A DNA stretch of 6,410 nucleotides from Haloferacaceae archaeon (GTDB lineage Archaea; Halobacteriota; Halobacteria; Halobacteriales; Haloferacaceae). The notes under the pieces are model-generated. The model worked only from the letters and a program-made list of their open reading frames with translations, had not been told where the DNA came from and did not search any database. A program made the translations under genes and the position numbers. The stretch covers positions 1 to 6,410 of the forward strand of contig JAQCMZ010000306.1 in the NCBI GenBank assembly GCA_028274825.1. The letters run 5' to 3'. Below, piece by piece: positions 5,016 through 6,410 of the stretch (positions are counted from its first letter, which is position 1; each line of letters starts with the position of its first letter).

Positions 5016-5098
5016 CGGCGGCCCATCCGCCGATACAGTCTCTCGATTGTGTACAGACAGCGACCCCGCTTGTCGGAATCACCCTCGTGAGCGGGTGA
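5016..5098. repeat. Further hairpins in the convergent intergenic gap
   Basis: CGGCGG (5016-5021) pairs with CCGCCG (5027-5032) around CCCAT, and TCACCC (5079-5084) pairs with GGGTGA (5093-5098) around an 8-base loop. No ORF of note lies in 4896-5148. Because the flanking genes converge, these may act as 3' end structures for one or both transcripts. No known RNA family was recognised. Confidence 0.3.
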
Positions 5099-5118
5099 GA
5101 GAGCTGCTGTGAGCCGCT

Positions 5119-5131
5119 AAAGCCACAAAAA
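5119..5131 (-). terminator. T-rich terminator of citrate synthase
   Basis: Read on the minus strand, the sequence just after the citrate synthase stop is CTTTTTGTGGCTTT (about 5132-5119), two T runs starting 17 bases after the stop codon. This matches the T-rich tracts at which archaeal RNA polymerase terminates. Confidence 0.5.
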
Positions 5132-5148
5132 GACGCTTTCGAGACCGT

Positions 5149-6297
5149 TCACCGCTGTTCAAGCGGGACAAACTCAGCTTTAGAGGCACCGGTGTACCGT
5201 GAAAGGGGCCGGATCAGACGGTTATCGGACTGGTATTCGAGAGTGTGGCCGATCCATCCGCCGACCCGCGATATCGCGAATATCGGGGTGTACAAGTCGT
5301 CTGGGATGCCGAGATTATCGTATACCGCGCCTGAGTAGAAATCGACGTTGGGCGCGATTCCGTCTTCGGGGAGTCCTGCTTCGCGAAGCGACTGTTCGAT
5401 GGCTGATGTGTAGGTGAGCCACGTGTCGTCACCGCCGGCCTCGACCATTTTTTCGAGTCGTCCTTTGAGAATCTCGGCTCGAGGGTCAATGACATTGTAC
5501 ACACGATGACCGAATCCAGGGACACGATTGCCCTGTTCGCGGTACTGGTGAACCCACTCGACGGGGTCTTGACCACTATCGCGTATTCTCCGGAGAAACC
5601 GCATTACGTCCTGATTTGCGCCGCCGTGAAGCGATCCTGAGAGCGCGCCGACGGCGCCGGTCACTGCCGAGTAGGTGTCGGCCATCGTCGATCCAATCAC
5701 GATTGCCGTGAATGTAGAGGCGTTGAGCCCGTGGTCTGTATGTAGTGTCAGGGCCTCGTCGAAACTCTCTGTCGAAACAAGGTCTGGTCGAGTGCCAGTC
5801 AGCATGTAGAGGAAATTCGCGGCGTGCCCAAGCTCTGGATCCGGCGCGACTGGTTCCTGACCGACTCTGAGCCGCTGGAACGCTGCCAGCACGGTCGGCA
5901 TCTTGGCGACAATACGACTTCCCTGCTGGCGAGTCATATCCGGATGCGCTGACTCTGTCTCCTGGCCTGTCTCCGAAGCGGACAGCATCGATATGCCGGT
6001 TCGTAACGCCGCAATCGGGTCCTCATCCCCCTCCGCAAGCGCCTCCATCGCGTCAGTCACACACGAGTGAATCTCCCGTTCATCCGCGAGATTTCGAGAA
6101 AATGCGTCGAGTTCGGTCTGCGTCGGGAGCGCGCCGTTCCAAAGAAGGAACAACACCTCTTCGTAACTGGCCTTCCGGGCAAGATCTTCGATGTCGTACC
6201 CGCGATAGATGAGTTGCCCCTCATCACCATCAATGTAGCTCAGTTCGGATTCCGCAACGAGGACGCCCTCCAGTCCTCGGTGCAGTTCGTTGGACAT
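5149..6297 (-). CDS. gltA: Citrate synthase
   Basis: A complete 382-residue citrate synthase (gltA, often called citZ in haloarchaea). It condenses oxaloacetate and acetyl-CoA to citrate and CoA, the entry step of the citric acid cycle, in the cytoplasm. The length is typical of the compact archaeal and Gram-positive type. All three catalytic residues are recognisable: His224 (GSLHGGAN), His264 (GFGHRVY) and Asp319 (PNVDFYSG), equivalent to pig His274, His320 and Asp375. The substrate-binding stretch LHTDHGLNAST (185-195) and the arginines of GHRVY (265) and ISRVGGW (344) are also present. The ATG is supported by the family-like N-terminus GLEGVLVAESELSYIDG. The surface is acidic, as in halophilic citrate synthases. 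2-Methylcitrate synthase activity cannot be excluded from sequence alone, but no propionate-pathway genes are nearby. The gene is monocistronic here and convergent with the TFS-like gene. Confidence 0.95.
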   Translation of the reverse strand: MSNELHRGLEGVLVAESELSYIDGDEGQLIYRGYDIEDLARKASYEEVLFLLWNGALPTQTELDAFSRNLADEREIHSCVTDAMEALAEGDEDPIAALRTGISMLSASETGQETESAHPDMTRQQGSRIVAKMPTVLAAFQRLRVGQEPVAPDPELGHAANFLYMLTGTRPDLVSTESFDEALTLHTDHGLNASTFTAIVIGSTMADTYSAVTGAVGALSGSLHGGANQDVMRFLRRIRDSGQDPVEWVHQYREQGNRVPGFGHRVYNVIDPRAEILKGRLEKMVEAGGDDTWLTYTSAIEQSLREAGLPEDGIAPNVDFYSGAVYDNLGIPDDLYTPIFAISRVGGWIGHTLEYQSDNRLIRPLSRYTGASKAEFVPLEQR

Positions 6298-6319
6298 AGC
6301 AGATAAATTACCCTACCTA

Positions 6320-6340
6320 GGAAAAAACGTTATCTTTTCC
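6320..6340 (-). promoter_or_regulatory. Promoter region of citrate synthase with an inverted repeat
   Basis: On the minus strand, GATAAC (6334-6329) is centred about 35 bases before the ATG at 6297, which would give a leader of roughly 9 bases. It sits inside an inverted repeat, GGAAAA (6320-6325) with TTTTCC (6335-6340), whose loop contains the palindrome AACGTT. A second A/T element (TAATTTAT, 6310-6303) is only about 9 bases from the ATG, too close for a TATA box. The inverted repeat over the likely TATA site could be a repressor site. Confidence 0.35.
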
Positions 6341-6347
6341 ACGGTCA

Positions 6348-6365
6348 GATGTCGACGGATGTCGA
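6348..6365 (-). repeat. Direct repeat upstream of the citrate synthase promoter
   Basis: GATGTCGA occurs at 6348-6355 and 6358-6365 on the plus strand, exactly 10 bases apart, one helical turn. It lies just upstream of the probable citrate synthase TATA element. The phasing suits an activator or operator site, but a chance repeat of this size is possible. Confidence 0.3.
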
Positions 6366-6410
6366 AGTGTAGTTTGCAGACTCAGTATCGTCACCATCTA
6401 AGGCCGGACT

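Noticed and set aside
1..6410. CRISPR array, insertion sequence or integration site
   Set aside because: No regularly spaced repeats, no transposase or integrase gene, no terminal inverted repeats with target duplications and no tRNA-linked repeat were seen.

Overview
The window looks like chromosomal DNA of a haloarchaeon (class Halobacteria). The predicted proteins are rich in Asp and Glu, as in salt-in halophiles. Two genes encode archaeal hallmark proteins: a TFS-type RNA polymerase cleavage factor and a GHMP-family beta-RFAP synthase homologue. Several starts have an A/T-rich TATA-like element about 25-35 bases upstream and no clear Shine-Dalgarno sequence, which fits the short-leader or leaderless mRNAs common in this group. 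I cannot name the genus. No rRNA, tRNA, CRISPR array or intact insertion sequence was seen.

Layout from left to right. Bases 1-343 hold no convincing gene, though the minus strand at about 1-185 may be the decayed end of one. Bases 226-304 carry a dense set of inverted repeats that can pair in alternative ways just before the first gene. Bases 344-1345 (+) encode a beta-RFAP synthase-like GHMP protein. After a gap with a two-tier stem-loop, 1543-2379 (+) encodes a RecA/KaiC-superfamily protein with a degenerate Walker A motif. Bases 2380-3092 form an unusually long gap of about 710 bases with hairpins at its left end and several short ORFs, none of them convincing.

Bases 3093-3944 and 3937-4461 (+) are two genes overlapping by 8 bases. 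The first encodes a ribbon-helix-helix, coiled-coil and zinc-ribbon protein. The second encodes a very acidic protein with a four-Cys cluster near its C-terminus. They are probably translationally coupled and may act together. Bases 4575-4895 (+) encode a TFS/TFIIS-like factor on its own promoter. It is visibly richer in A/T than its neighbours and lacks the conserved Arg before the catalytic Asp-Glu pair. Bases 5149-6297 (-) encode a complete citrate synthase, convergent with the TFS gene; the shared 250-base gap contains several hairpins and a T-rich stop signal for citrate synthase.

The genes do not form one pathway. Citrate synthase is core metabolism, the TFS homologue acts on RNA polymerase, and the GHMP protein belongs to a cofactor-biosynthesis family. 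The RecA-like protein and the coupled pair are lineage-restricted genes of unknown function. The best candidates for undescribed biology are the coupled pair, the TFS variant, and the two structured non-coding stretches at 226-304 and 2380-3092.
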